Assembly: GCA_001972305.1 (NCBI GenBank)
Contig: BDDD01000054.1
Location: 44,576 to 108,575 of the forward strand
Length of the DNA: 64,000 bases
Reading direction: 5' to 3'
Origin: Cephalotus follicularis
Taxonomy: Eukaryota; Streptophyta; Magnoliopsida; Oxalidales; Cephalotaceae
A model generated the notes under the pieces. It was not told the origin of the DNA, searched no databases, and was given only the letters and a program-made list of their open reading frames with translations. A program made the translations under genes and the position numbers. Below, in pieces: positions 11,358 through 22,800 of the stretch (position 1 is its first letter; each line of letters opens with the position of its first letter).

Positions 11358-11705
11358 TTAAGCGTCGACGCTAAGGATAAGCGTCGACGCTATAAACTGT
11401 TACGTGTGGGAATGTATACTGATTTTGCGATAAACGTTGACACTTAAGGAAAGCTTCGACGCCCTAGTTCGAATGTGCGTGTAAATGGACACTTCGACGT
11501 TGACTCCTGAGGTCCTACCTCAAAGCGTTGACGCCAAGGTTATAAGCGGCGGCGCTCAAGGATCCTTACCTTGAAGCGTCGACGCCAAAGAGGATTTAGT
11601 GGCGCAATACTACTGGTTTAAAAGCGCTGACGCTATGGGGTGAGCTTTGACGCTTAGAGGACATAAGCGTCGACGCCTAGAGGATAAATGTCGACGCTTA
11701 AGGCA
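11358..11705 (+). repeat. GTCGAC palindrome array 2, flavour GCGTCGACGC (element B LTR)
   Basis: Ten or so units, including AAGCGTCGACGCTAAGGAT and AAGCGTCGACGCCTAGAGG, within the intron-like interval. The flavour matches array 1. Confidence 0.78.
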
Positions 11706-13224
11706 CTGTTTTGGATAATTTCGCTTAGATGACACCCGTTGAGCCCGGTTTGAGCCTAGGTACATCTGAGCATATGTATGCATTGCATACTATTGTGGAT
11801 TGAACTGTTGTTTAAACTATTACATGATTTCTAAAATGACCTTCATTTTGAGAGATATGTATATGATTGTTGTTTGTAAATGTATATTTTCCAAAAGGAT
11901 TGCAAAATGGTTTCAAATGATTGAAATTATGTTATACGAAAATAAGTACTTTCGAAGGATTGTTATACATCTTAAATGTGTTGTTCTCAAGTATTTTATG
12001 ATACGATAAAATTACTTGAAAAGGATTTTAAAAGGATTGTTATATAGTTGAGCAAATATATATATGTTTTCAGGTGTGTATACTTATAAATCACTTGAAA
12101 AGGATTGTGAGATTTTGATAATTACTAAGCTCTGTTGGGTAAGTAGACAAGACGGTAAACCATTTAAAAATGGCTGATGTACATTTGGAAATGTATTGTT
12201 TCCAAGTATTTATATGTGATAATTACTTGTAATGGATTGTTTGTTTGTGTTGGCTACTAAGCTCTGTTGGGTAAGTAGTCAAGAATTCCACTACTGAGCT
12301 CTGTTGGGCAAGTAGTTGGAAATTCCATATACGGAAGTTACTAAGCTCTGATGGGCAAGTAGCTTGGGTTTTCCATACAATGGTTACTAATGTAATTCCC
12401 CGTACCTGTTTTTAGAAGATTTTATCCTAAGGCTTTGTTTGGCTCATGGAAAGTGCCTAAGTGGTTGGTGGCTAATTTTTAAACATGTGGACAAGAGTGG
12501 TTTATGTTATTATATTATTATTTGGCTAAGCTTCTTGGAGAAGCTTTGTGTTCCCCATGTTATGTAAGATAGATGGTAAGTTGACATTTTCTTCTTGGTA
12601 AGATAAGTTTGGTTTTGGAGTAAGAAATAGAGCTAGTTTTCTTCTTCTTCGTTCTCTCGAGAGCGCTATGGATATTTTCTTTTCCCTTGCTTTTGAGCTG
12701 TGGAGGTGAGTTCATCTCTTCTCTAGTTATATGTGGTGTTATGGTGTGCTGCGCTTGGGCCGAGGTTGAGGACGATGGCCTGGTTTGGCTGGTTGTGTTG
12801 TGTTGAGCTTTTAAGCTTTTGGTTATGTCTTTTGTTAGTCTGATTTGTGTTAGCTTTGCTGACGAGGAACCTATTGCTGTGACAGAGCATCTTGGGGTTG
12901 GTCGACGGTAGCTTGTGAGGCGATTTATGAGTGGGACCTTCTCCTATTCCCTTTACTTTGATATTTTATGTGTCTGTTGTGTTCTCTGTTGAGTGTTCTT
13001 CTTGGGGATTTGGATCCCAGTTATCCTAGTATATATTGTATCCTTGACCTCAGATGTGCTTGAGGGCTCAGATAGTCCTTTGGGCTGTGTGTTTTGTTCT
13101 CGGATGTAATGTTATTCTTGTCAGACGATCTTGTTCTTACTCTTTTAGTTCTCCTCTGATGTGTGGAGTGCACTGAAGTGTGCGGATGTGTTTCTTGTGT
13201 TCCACTGGAAGGTACGGACTGGTG

Positions 13225-13470
13225 TTAAAGGGCAAGGCCCGGGTAGAGGTTAGCGAGCTATGGCTCGGATAGATACCAGCGGACGAGGTCCAGATAGAAT
13301 CTAGCAGGCAAGGCCTGGACAGATGTGTGTGTTTCACCTGGTATGGCGGCAGACCGCGGATACTATGGTGGATATATGATGTTCCTAGCGAGTTGTGGCT
13401 CGAATGGTTTCTAGCGGACGAGGTCCAGATAGACATAGCATGCAAGGCCTGGATAAATGTGTGTGGTGTC
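13225..13470 (+). repeat. Two-copy tandem repeat in S1
   Basis: The stretches about 13245-13325 and 13380-13465 share AGCGAG, TGTGGCTCG or ATGGCTCG, and GCGGACGAGGTCCAGATAGA followed by GCAAGGCCTGGA. It looks like one tandem duplication with later divergence. Confidence 0.6.
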
Positions 13471-14154
13471 ATGGTGTATGATGCTAGACCACGGGATTTC
13501 GGTGATGTCTGTTTGTTTTCCTCTTCCTTATTGGTGATCCTCGACACAATTGTTATTATATGTTAGTTGTGATGTAACCTTTTGTTGGATTCTTATACTT
13601 GTTGATATTTGAACTCTTTCGATAGGCTCCAAGGAGCTGGATGTTCTCATGCTTGTTGAGTTGTGCTTTCTTTTGTTGTCCTTTGATTTATATTCTTGTT
13701 TCTCCCAGTTGGGTATGACCTGGTTTATACTTTTATTTTAGCGTGTCCAGTGGTGGTGGATGCCATGGAGAATGCTTGTTCTTACTCAGTAGTCATTTGG
13801 ACTAATCCCCTCCCAGTTTGTTTTGCAGAGGAAGCTACTGTGTTTGCCATAACGGTCTTCTGTGTCGATAAGGTAGTCTGAGGACAGAAGCGGCTTGGTT
13901 GACTTCTCAGACTTGTTTGCATGCATTCATGGGGCATATGGGTTTTGTTTTCCTCTGGTTGTTGGCTCCTCGGCTTGAGGAGGAAATGTTTTTCTTTTCT
14001 ATGGGTCCTCGAATTTTGAGCAAAGGATGATACTTGTGAACAAGATGTATTATTTTGAGATGATAATGAAATGTATTCTTTTGTGATGATTTATTGTGTT
14101 TGATGATGATATTGTGTATTTTATTTTGAATGTTTATGTTATGATCCTCTGTAT

Positions 14155-14375
14155 GTTTGCCCGAGGACGCGTTAGTCTGACGAGGGCAGGTAAGTTGGGT
14201 TTTGCCTGAGGACGCGTTAGTCTGAGAAGGGCAGGTGTGATGTAGTTCATCCAAGGAGAACATGTTGTCCGAGGAGACGTCTTAGGAGAACATGTTGTCC
14301 GGGGATGGCTTTGTCCGAGGAGGACGTGCCCAAGGATGGCTTTGTCCGAGGAGGGCATGTCTGAGGATGGTTGTG
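14155..14375 (+). repeat. CCGAGGA minisatellite in S1
   Basis: Repeated GTCCGAGGA and GCCCGAGGACGCGTTAG units with variants, plus two copies of GAGAACATGTTGTCCG. Solo LTR S2 carries the same short motif spread over its length. Confidence 0.6.
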
Positions 14376-15462
14376 CAGGCCTGGCCTTATGTTTTGTTGG
14401 TGTCCCCTGCCTAGGACCCCTGGCAAGACGTGGTGTGTTGCGTCCTCTGCCCTGGCTTCCTCCCCTGGCAAGTTCCTTTAGTGGAACGGTGCATTTTGGT
14501 AGTGGTTATTATGTGATCTTTAGTTAAACGGTGAGTTTTGGAATGGCTTTCTTTAAGGTGGTATTTACAGTTTTGCCATTCTCCCTTTTGTTTCTTCTCT
14601 GCCGTGTTTATACGTTTTGGCTTAAAGGAGATGGGAAATTCCTCATTCCTACCGGGCGATTCGTCCGAGGTGGCTATCCTGAGGGACGGGTCGTTACAAC
14701 TAAGCTATGTTGGGCAAGTAGTTGGGGACTCCCTTTTGGTTACTAAGCACTGCTGTGTAAGTGACCGGTTGTTGAGCCTGGGTGTCAGCAACTTTGATCT
14801 GGATTGATGGGTCCTTAGTGACTTGATTATTTTATCTGGCCCCTCTGAGGACATACCTGTGCTTGTGTTAATGTAGCCCCATCTATGTATTGCATCATGA
14901 ATGTATTCATTACATGTCATTCATTATTTTGATCCCAAAATGTATTTATACTTAGCCGAGTGAGGACAAAGGCTAACCCCATACAATTTCAGATTGACAA
15001 AGGCAATCAGACAAGTGCTGTTGAAGCTATTGGGAAGCTTCTTAACTGAAGGTTGTTTAAGTTATTTTGTATTGAAATAATCCTACTCATGTTTGAAGAG
15101 GCTGTTAAGTTGTGCTTTGTTTCCGTTGGATAACTGTATTAATGAGTTTGGAACAATGGTTCGTATTGTGTAACTATTAAATGGATTTCTCTATAGGAGA
15201 GATTATGTTTTAATGAAGTTTTATTGACGCTCCGTTTCGTGAGCAATTAGCAATGGATTAATTGCATTTGTATATTTTGTTAAGTTAATTGGTAGCATGT
15301 GGTATGGGACACATGTTACGTTTTGTTTCGGCTTATAATTTGGATGCTTCCGCAAGATGTAAACTGTTTGAAAGTTTTAAATTTTACCGTAAAATTGTAT
15401 AAGCCGGATATAATATTAATTTTTACCATTTAAATGTCGTTTATAAAAAACGGGGTGTGACA

Positions 15463-16030
15463 AGAATGTCATCCACGTATAGCACTAAGAAAGTGATATT
15501 CGGCCCATCCTGTTTTCGATAAATACAAGGATCATCTAAATTTTTAATGAAGTGAAAAGATTTTACTGCCTCATCAAAACGTAGATTCCAGCTACGAGAT
15601 GCTTGCTTCAGTCCATAAATGGATTGTTCGAGCTTGCACACCAAATGCGGATGCTTGGTGGATGTAAACCTTCGGGTTGGGACATATAAATATCGTCTTC
15701 AAGATGCCCATTTAAAAATGCCATCTTGACATCCATTTGTCAGATCTCATAATCATAATGAGAGGCAATAGAAAGCAAAATCCGAATGGATTTGAGCGTG
15801 GCTGCAGGTGAGAAAGTCTTAGTATAGTCGACACCATGTCATTGTCTATACCCTTTCGCTACTAATCTAGCTTCATATGTCTCGATTTTTCCATATGCAT
15901 TCATTTTCTTCTTGAAGATCCATTTATAGCAAATAGGCATTATGCGTTTGGGTGCTTCAACCAAATTTCAAACCCGGTTGGAGTACATGGAATCCATCTC
16001 GGATTGCATGGCTTCTAGTCATGCCTTAGA
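15463..16030 (-). pseudogene. Element G reverse transcriptase remnant
   Basis: The Copia motifs MDVKMAFLNG (near 15730), KLEQSIYGLKQASRSWN (near 15610) and the catalytic LYVDDIL (near 15460) are visible. The C-terminal part and RNase H are absent, since element B's LTR begins here. Confidence 0.8.
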
Positions 16031-16299
16031 TTAAGTGTCCTACATTGTTTCTTGATAGCTGGAAGGCTCGTCGTCATCAACGACATTGACTACATCAGTA
16101 CCATCAACGAGAAAACTATATCTCTCATATGCTAATGGAATCCTGCCTGATCTCCTCAAAGAAGCTTTGCCTGATTGAGATCCAATCTCAGGTTGAGGTT
16201 TAATCTCAACCGTGTCTATAGGAGGTCTAACTCCCAATTCCTCAATATCCTGCGTGGTCACTACCTATGATAACTCCTTGAGTTCCACTTGGCTCCCAC

Positions 16300-17110
16300 T
16301 ATTTCCTTTAAGAAGGTATTCCTTGTCTAGGAACACAGCATTTCACGAAACAAATATCCTTTGTTCGTTGGGATGGTAGAAGTAGTATCCTTTAGTTTCC
16401 TTAGAATACCCCACAAAACTGCAACGGTCCGATCGCACTTCCAGCTTATCCGTGTCAAGCCTCTTGATATAAGAAAGACAACCCTAATCCTTTAAATGGC
16501 ACAGCTTGGGTTTCCTCCCTATCTATACTTCGTATGTGGTGGAGGGCATGGATTTTGAAGGAATCCGATTCAAGACGTATACAGTTGAATTTAGGGCATA
16601 TCCATAGAGAAAGGTGGAAAGGTCGGTAAAAGACATCATGGAACGAACCATGTCCAGCAAGGTCTGGTTCCTCCTTTCAGATACACCATTATGTTGTAGT
16701 GTTCCCGGAGGAGTCCACTGAGAGAGAATTCCGTAATCTTTAAGATAACCTAGGAATTTAGCTTACATGTACTCACCACCTCGGTCCGACAGTAGTATTT
16801 TAATTGGCATACCAGTCTGCTTTTCTCCTTCAAGTCTGAACTCCTTAAATTTCTCAAAGGATTATGACTTGTGTCTCATTAGATACACATAACCAAACAT
16901 AGATAAATCATTGGTAAAGGTTATGAAATAGAAATAACCCCCTCTGACCAACATAGGACCACATACGTCGGTGTGGACTAACGCCAGTAAGTCCACTGCC
17001 CTTTCTCCTTGTCCGGAGAAGGGAGATTTGGTCATTTTTCCCAATAAGAAGCATTCACACGTTGGATAGGACTCCATATCCTGAATATTTAAAAGATCAT
17101 CGTTAACCAA
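16300..17110 (-). pseudogene. Element G integrase remnant
   Basis: The frame near 16862-17110 reads CFLLGKMTKSPFSGQGERA, then LVHTDVCGPM and YFITFTNDLS, the start of the Copia integrase core. Degenerate core sequence continues to about 16650. It is broken in several places. Confidence 0.7.
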
Positions 17111-17559
17111 CTGTGTAAGCCTAGCATCACTAAGATGTCCAAGTATACATTGTCAAGTATAGGTTTTATTCAATTCAGTATCTCTAGATATTTTCTTATT
17201 ACTTTGCTCAATGGATAGGATTTTAGATTATTGATTAGTATTCAAAACAAATAATCCATTGTCAATGATACAATCACCAACACAAACATTGTTGGAATAT
17301 ACAAAACATTTAGTGTTTTTGAATCTGAGCTCCAAGCCCAAACTACACAAATAAGAAACACTTACAATATTCCTTACAATGTTTGGTACATAGTAACATG
17401 GATCAAGAGTTAATACAAATCCACTACTCCAAGTACTGTAAAAAATCCCTATAGCCTCAACGATGATCCTAGTTGTAAATCCAAATCTCCAGCTCCAAGC
17501 TGTCTAGCTTTTCTTAGCCATTGCAATGGATTGCAAAGATTAGTTCAACATCTAGTATC

Positions 17560-17964
17560 CAATACCCATGTAGAACTACTATTCAAAGCTAGATTAAGTT
17601 CAATCATGAACATATCTGATGGGCCTGCACCATGCAGCCTATCAGCAGAGACATCTGCACAAGTAACCTGATAATCCTTCTTCCAATGTCCAAACTTGCC
17701 ATACTAGAAGCAGGCATCCACAGCCACCAGCTGCTTCATTCGATTCTTGGTAACACCCCAAGTAGCTCCAAGTTTTCCCTTCTTCTTCGTATGCTTCTTC
17801 TTGCCCTTGCTCTGCATGGGTCCGCCCTTCCCTTTAGAGGAAGATGAGTCACTACCCTTCCCATGGGTGGCCCTAGAAGAAGGAAGAAGTAAGGCAGGGA
17901 ACTTTGACTTCTTAGAATAATAGTTGGTCTGTAGAATATGTAACATAGCGGATTTAAAAACCAT
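17560..17964 (-). pseudogene. Element G gag C-terminus, zinc knuckle and protease start
   Basis: A lysine- and serine-rich stretch (KGKKKHTKKKGKLG), then a knuckle-like GKFGHWKKDY and the protease-like STWVLDT. This order is usual at the gag-protease junction of Copia elements. Confidence 0.65.
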
Positions 17965-19199
17965 TTTCTAGCAACCTAGATAAGGAAACATAATAGTTGA
18001 GTTAGCATATATTCTAACTTTAATATATGACAACCATAACACTTGGCCTTTAGTGTTTATGGTTTCTTCCACTATTCTAATCTTATCCCATACCCTATAT
18101 GGAATCCATTGCAATCATATTATGGTCACAACTTTGGCATGTCCAACCATAATATATCCAATGGGTAGGCTCTTTTGCCAATTTGAATCCAATGCAAGAT
18201 CCAATTATAAGATTTGGCCTCTCAATTCAGTATGGCCTTAGCTTTGGCGTAACAAACCACAATAATCAAGATAAGTCAAAACCCACAACCTACATCGGAA
18301 TGCACTAGTTTTAACATCCACACGTGCACGTGTCCAAATGCTAAAACATAGCCACCCTTTGCAGTGTCCAAACACCAACGTCGACATAACATCCCATAGG
18401 TTATCAGCCTCAGCTTTGGAATGACAAACCAATAACCCATGTACACCACTTAAAGAAGACTGTGGATGGCCACGTCGGTCCACTCCATGTGTACTTGGCA
18501 TTAAGACTTATTATTTGAGTTAAGGGAATTTCAGGTCTCACACTTTTAAATTACCAAGCCCTTAATTGATCCATTGGTTTCATTAACCAATTCCAATTAA
18601 TTACGACTTTGCATGCAAGAAGTGTATTTGGAACCGTCCATCTTATGCACCCTAGATTTATTTCAAAAATAAATGAAATGGCATGACTAAAGACTTTATT
18701 ATAAGGAATGACTTGAGCCAAAAGTCACTACTTGGTCTTCCTAGGTGCGACGATTAAATCTATCTATTACATTTTGCACCATGCATACATGGCCTTCAAT
18801 GGTCTTGTACTTCTCTTCCTCCCTTCTCCATGCTTCCTTGAAAGGTCTTCTTTACAAATGTAACTTATATTCCAAATGAAATTTACATTCAAATCAGTTA
18901 AGAAGAGAATACATATTGAAGATGTGAAAAGGTCCTATTCTAAAGAGGATATAGAAGAGAAATGAAATGGTGCTTGAGGGCCCCTTATTACATACGATTA
19001 ATGAATAACAGATAAAGCCATCCACAAAAGAAAACCAAAAACTAGCTCTTGTCCTTTAAGCCATCCATTATGCATAAGAAAATTAAAGTGTATATCAAAT
19101 ATAACTTCAATTAAATACACTAATGCCTCTCACAATGACCAATTAAAAAATTTAATATCAAAGGCTGTTTAATGGCTTAACTCCCACTAAATCAAGCTA
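17965..19199. other. No gene recognised; probable Copia leader/LTR remnant
   Basis: AT-rich with no long frame. It holds loosely repeated phrases such as CTTTGGCATGTCCAACCATAA, CTTTGGCGTAACAAACCA and CTTTGGAATGACAAACCA near 18130-18430. It lies where the upstream leader or LTR of element G would be, but no LTR ends were found. Confidence 0.3.
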
Positions 19200-19553
19200 A
19201 GATCATAATTAGGTGAATTGTAGTATAAATAAAATAATGAACTTTTTCAGATTAAGCACACACAATAAAACTGAAACACAGTTATAAAGTAAAACGACTA
19301 TAATTAAAGAAAGAAAGTAAGAGACTGCAAACACAGGTTTACAGTAATTCGGTCAAACTCTTGCCTACATCCACTTTTCCCAAGGACCTCCTTGAGTTTC
19401 CATTACTCTCCGAATATCTTTCCAGAAACTATTCGGCGCACCTTTACAATACTTGTGATTGAGCACAATCACTACAGACAAGGGTTCACTCCCCTCTAAT
19501 AATCGAACAAATACAAAGATGATTTGTAGTTTTGTGTAACCTCTCAAAAGTCA
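19200..19553 (-). repeat. Copia LTR fragment related to element E LTR
   Basis: GGTGAATTGTAGTATAAAT, then a TTCGGTCAAACTCTTGCCTAC stretch, CCACTTTTCCCAAGGA and GTTCACTCCCCTC match the order in the element E LTR at about 61906-62220 with clear divergence. The rest was separated by the insertion of element C at 19554. Confidence 0.65.
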
Positions 19554-20046
19554 TGTCACACCCCATTCCCGATATACGGCCCTTATGCCATGGCAATCAA
19601 CATATATGTACTAAGCTTATGCAATTTACGGTAAAAATTAAAACCTTTCAACACATAATCATGGCGGAAGCATATAAACATGAGCTGAGACAACAAGTAA
19701 CATGCATCCCATACTACAGGTTACAAAACACTTAACCAAAATACAATACAATTAATCCATTGTTAATTTTCCTCAAAACGGAGAGCGAATAATACTCATC
19801 AATACATAAATCTCTCCCATAGAGAAATCGATTTAACAATTATCCAACGCACAATCCATCGTTTCAATAACCCATTAATACAGTTATCCCAATGACATTT
19901 CTTAACAAAATACAACTTAAACATTCTCTCCCACAAGAGCGTGGTTACACAATACACTGCAATTTAAAACTGCAATTTAAACAACCTTCAGAAATAGAAG
20001 CTTCCAAAACAGCTTCAGCAACACTTGTCCGATTGCCTCTGTCAAT

Positions 20047-20090
20047 CTGAAAATGTTGGGGGTTAGCATTTGTCCTCACTCGGCTAAGTA
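20047..20090 (-). other. Conserved intron 3'-end-like block (element C 3' LTR)
   Basis: The minus strand reads TTAGCCGAGTGAGGACAAAT, then GCTAACCCCC and ATTTTCAG|ATTGAC, the same order as in elements A, B, D and F. Confidence 0.45.
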
Positions 20091-20884
20091 GAAAAAAATA
20101 TAAATACCTTTCGGGGGTAATGATAATGAATGACATGTAGTGAATGCATTCATGATGCAATACATAGTATATCACATTTTGTACATATATGTATGTTTAC
20201 GAGACAGGTTTGCAAACATGCCAAATGGCTACAACCAGACAATCCATTTTCTCAAATCTCTAAGGACCCATCAATCCAATCCAGGGCTGCGTACACTCCG
20301 TGATTTGCACCCGGTTACATTACACGCATGTGATTAGTAACCTGATTACATTACACTCTGTGATTAGTAGCCAACGCATATGGGATTCCCTAACTACTTC
20401 CACTCTGTATTTAGTAGCCAATGAATGGGAAGCCCTAGCTACTTACACTCCGTGTTTACTATCCCACACATGTGAAATTCCTAGTTACTTACACTCCGTG
20501 TTTAGTAACCAATGTGGAATTCCCATCACAATCCAATAGAGTCAATCCATTTCCAAGTAGATTATAGTTATAAAATACTTGAATATAATACATTTAAAAA
20601 TATATAACCAGACATTTGAACAATTTTCAATTCCTCGACAATACTCATTTTCGTATAACAGTAGTTCAATCATTTGAAACCATTTTTAGAACTCCTTTGG
20701 AAAATATACATTTCCATATAACAATGATTTTATCAAATCATTTACACATTTGCCAAAATGAATAACATTTTAGAAATCAACAATTTAATTCACAATAGTA
20801 TGCAATGCAACCATATGCTCATATGCACCTACGCTCATTCCGGGTTCAACGGATGCTATCTAAGCGAAGTCATCCAAAATAGCG

Positions 20885-21155
20885 CTTTAAGCGTCGCATT
20901 TACCCTATAGGCATCGACGCTTATGTCCTTCGAGCGTCAACGCTCAACTCCATAGCGTCAGCGCTTTGACTCAGAAGCAATTCGCATCAAGACCTGTCTT
21001 TGGCATCGACGCTTCAAGGTAAGATCCTTGAGCGTCAACGCTTACCACTTTGGCGTTGACGCTTTGAGGTAAGACATCAGGCGTTAACGTCCACGTAACC
21101 ATCTCTTCACATTATCCGAACAGGGCATCGATGCTTTCTCTAAGCGTCGACGTTT
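20885..21155 (-). repeat. GTCGAC palindrome array 2 (element C 3' LTR), GCGTCGACGC flavour
   Basis: Many units such as GAGCGTCAACGCT, GGCATCGACGCTT and AAGCGTCGACGTTTA. The array continues at 24655-24745 beyond the S3 insertion. Confidence 0.75.
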
Positions 21156-21246
21156 ATCATCTACCAGTATTGACATGACCTGCCCCTCTAACCATAACCC
21201 TTACCGACGGGCCGTGCCATTCTAAGGACTAACTACCCACAGCACA

Positions 21247-21320
21247 ACTTAACTTCCAGGAGGTCACCCATTTTAGAACCTTCTCTTATCCGAGCACGCT
21301 TAACCTCCGAGTTTCTGTAA
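21247..21320 (-). other. 5S rRNA-like segment in solo LTR S3
   Basis: The minus strand reads GAGGTTAAGCGTGCTCGGAT, then about 15 nt, then ATGGGTGACCTCCTGGAAGT. Plant 5S rRNA has GTTAAGCGTGCTTGGGC (box A) and GATGGGTGACCTCCTGGGAA (box C) with similar spacing. Only about 70 nt is present, so it is not a 5S gene. 5S-derived promoter parts are known in LTRs of Cassandra TRIM elements; this LTR is far larger. Confidence 0.7.
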
Positions 21321-22239
21321 TTTTTTTACCCACTAGATCACTTATTCACATGTTTATTCTTATATGAAAGAAAAACATCTATATGTTTAACACTTACTAA
21401 TTAATTTCGTACTCGGCCTCCATAATTCTATTATCACCATTCTTGTCCAACTTTCATATTTAACCTCATAGTCATGACATTTTTCTCAATTATTCCATTT
21501 AATAGGATGGAGAATTCTGCAGAAAAACTGCAAGAGTTCCCCCTAAAAATGGACGTTTCCCAAAATTTTCACATGTATAAAATCACATTTTTGTATATCC
21601 ACACTCCCGAAGAAGGAATCAGCAGTTCATTCTAGTTCTATTCTATCACATCATCATTATAATCATGCATGCCTCATTATATTCACTATATAATCATAAC
21701 TCATCAAATGAATCAACAGCTCAACATATAATAACTATCACATATGCACATAACCAAAATATGCACATAACCAAAATATCCCAAATGCCCCAATGTATGA
21801 ATGTGGAACTGGCCTTAACTGCCAGTGAATGGTGCCTGGCCTGTGGTCTACCTCCAAACTTTATACTATCTTGCTGGATCGTCTAATACTGCCTTAACTG
21901 CAAAATAAATCTGGGAGGGGTTAGTCTAAATGACTAAGTGAGTTGGGACAAATCATTCCCTGTTGCATCCATACAAGAAACTGGATGCTATGAATAAAAC
22001 GATATAAAGGAGTCCAAAAATATAAGCCATTAACAAATGAAGTAAGTTATGAAAGCACAATAACAAGACTCCAATGAAATAACCAGTAACTCAACAAAAA
22101 TATCCACTGAACGAATATCAAAGTCAAAACAGAAATCAATTACGCGAGTCACAATAAATCGAAGTATCTGAATATCAAAACTCAAAGATACAGTCATAAA
22201 TCAAATATCAAATATCAATATCAAATATGTAATATGTTC

Positions 22240-22800
22240 CCAAAGAGTAATAAAAATATAGGAGGATGCTGGTACCAATCACGTCACTGCCTCATATCTG
22301 CCGCCAAATTACATGGCAATCCTATCTACTATGCCGCCAAATCCCATGGCGTCATATCATATCATAACCACTGCAACAATAATATACATATAGGTCATAG
22401 GCTACAGGACGGTACACATCCTTCATATACCGGTATAGAGTGCCTATGCCTCATCAGAGAAATAACATATATATAACCTCAACCGAGGGGACGTCGTTAT
22501 TTCACGGATCTACCCTCGTTGAAAATCCAACGCGGTCAAATGGATGAGGGACGGAGCTTTTGCTGCACTCACACTCAGCATACCATCATAGACAATGGTA
22601 TACCACAGATCCAGGCCATGGATGCCCGGGGGCAGTTCCCACATAGCACCCCATCATAGAACAATGGGCATGCTAAGGAGAGTTGATCGTCGAACGTACC
22701 CTCACCATTGACCAGTAATACATAACAGAAAACCTGGTATCCAGCATCAGAGTATAACAATATAACAAGTCACAGTATTACGAATGTGAGAAGGGGACCA
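22240..22800. repeat. Short imperfect repeats in S3
   Basis: GCCGCCAAATTACATGGC and GCCGCCAAATCCCATGGC (22300-22350), and two CATCATAGA-AATGG phrases with GGGCAGTTCCCACATAG between them (22585-22670). No coding sense was seen. It is related to repeats in S2. Confidence 0.45.

Larger units (their letters stand above)
12391..14698 (+). mobile_element. Solo LTR S1 in element B LTR
   Basis: Starts TGTAATTCCCCG, ends GGTCGTTACA, and is flanked by the 5-bp target duplication ACTAA (12386-12390 and 14699-14703). No coding region lies inside, so it is a solo LTR of 2308 bp. It has its own intron-like interval, from a donor AG|GTGAGT at 12706 to TTTTGCAG ending at 13828. It resembles S2 around the acceptor (GGACTAATCCCCT...GCAGAGGAAGC). 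Confidence 0.85.
11142..14992 (+). other. Intron-like interval inside element B LTR
   Basis: The donor-like AAAG|GTAGGGG at 11142 pairs with a branch-point-like GGCTAAC (14971-14977) and the acceptor ATTTCAG|ATT ending at 14992. Without S1 it would be about 1.54 kb. The same ends recur in other LTRs here. Splicing is inferred; no transcript is available. Confidence 0.45.
8869..15462 (+). mobile_element. Element B: Gypsy, Tekay-like, mostly without pol, 5' end lost
   Basis: Starts inside gag next to element A's LTR. It has gag, a zinc-knuckle region, about 400 bp of degenerate internal DNA, then a polypurine tract and a long 3' LTR. Reverse transcriptase and integrase cannot be recognised. 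The internal stretch 9836-10100 is shared with element C (about 29330-29700 on the other strand), so B and C are one family. It is highly broken. Solo LTR S1 sits in its LTR. Confidence 0.75.
10250..15462 (+). repeat. Element B 3' LTR, interrupted by solo LTR S1
   Basis: Starts TGTAACGCCTGG after the polypurine tract and ends GGGGTGTGACA. Without S1 and its 5-bp duplication it is about 2900 bp. It holds a GCGTCGACGC array in U3, a TATA-like site at 10931, a donor-like AG|GTAGGGG at 11142, a second array, and the conserved acceptor block ending at 14992. The right flank is Copia G. Confidence 0.82.
15463..17964 (-). mobile_element. Element G: Copia fragment, Tork/Tnt1-like, broken
   Basis: Read on the minus strand it runs gag C-terminus with zinc knuckle (17640-17964), protease (WVLDT near 17560), integrase (about 16300-17110, for example HTDVCGPM), a linker with RRSGR (16040-16261), and reverse transcriptase to 15463. 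This is the Copia order. It stops inside the reverse transcriptase at element B's LTR. It is broken many times; lineage from motif memory. Confidence 0.75.

Noticed and set aside
10503-11705. Short regularly placed repeats that could suggest a CRISPR array
   Set aside because: The units are 10-16 nt degenerate palindromes with irregular spacers, inside plant LTRs; there are no cas genes and the context is eukaryotic.
13137-14920. Proline- and threonine-rich small proteins in S1
   Set aside because: They are readings of minisatellite and GA-rich DNA within a solo LTR, without a start context or family match.
21247-21320. A 5S rRNA gene
   Set aside because: Only about 70 of 120 nt align, with several mismatches, and it lies inside an LTR bounded by a target duplication.
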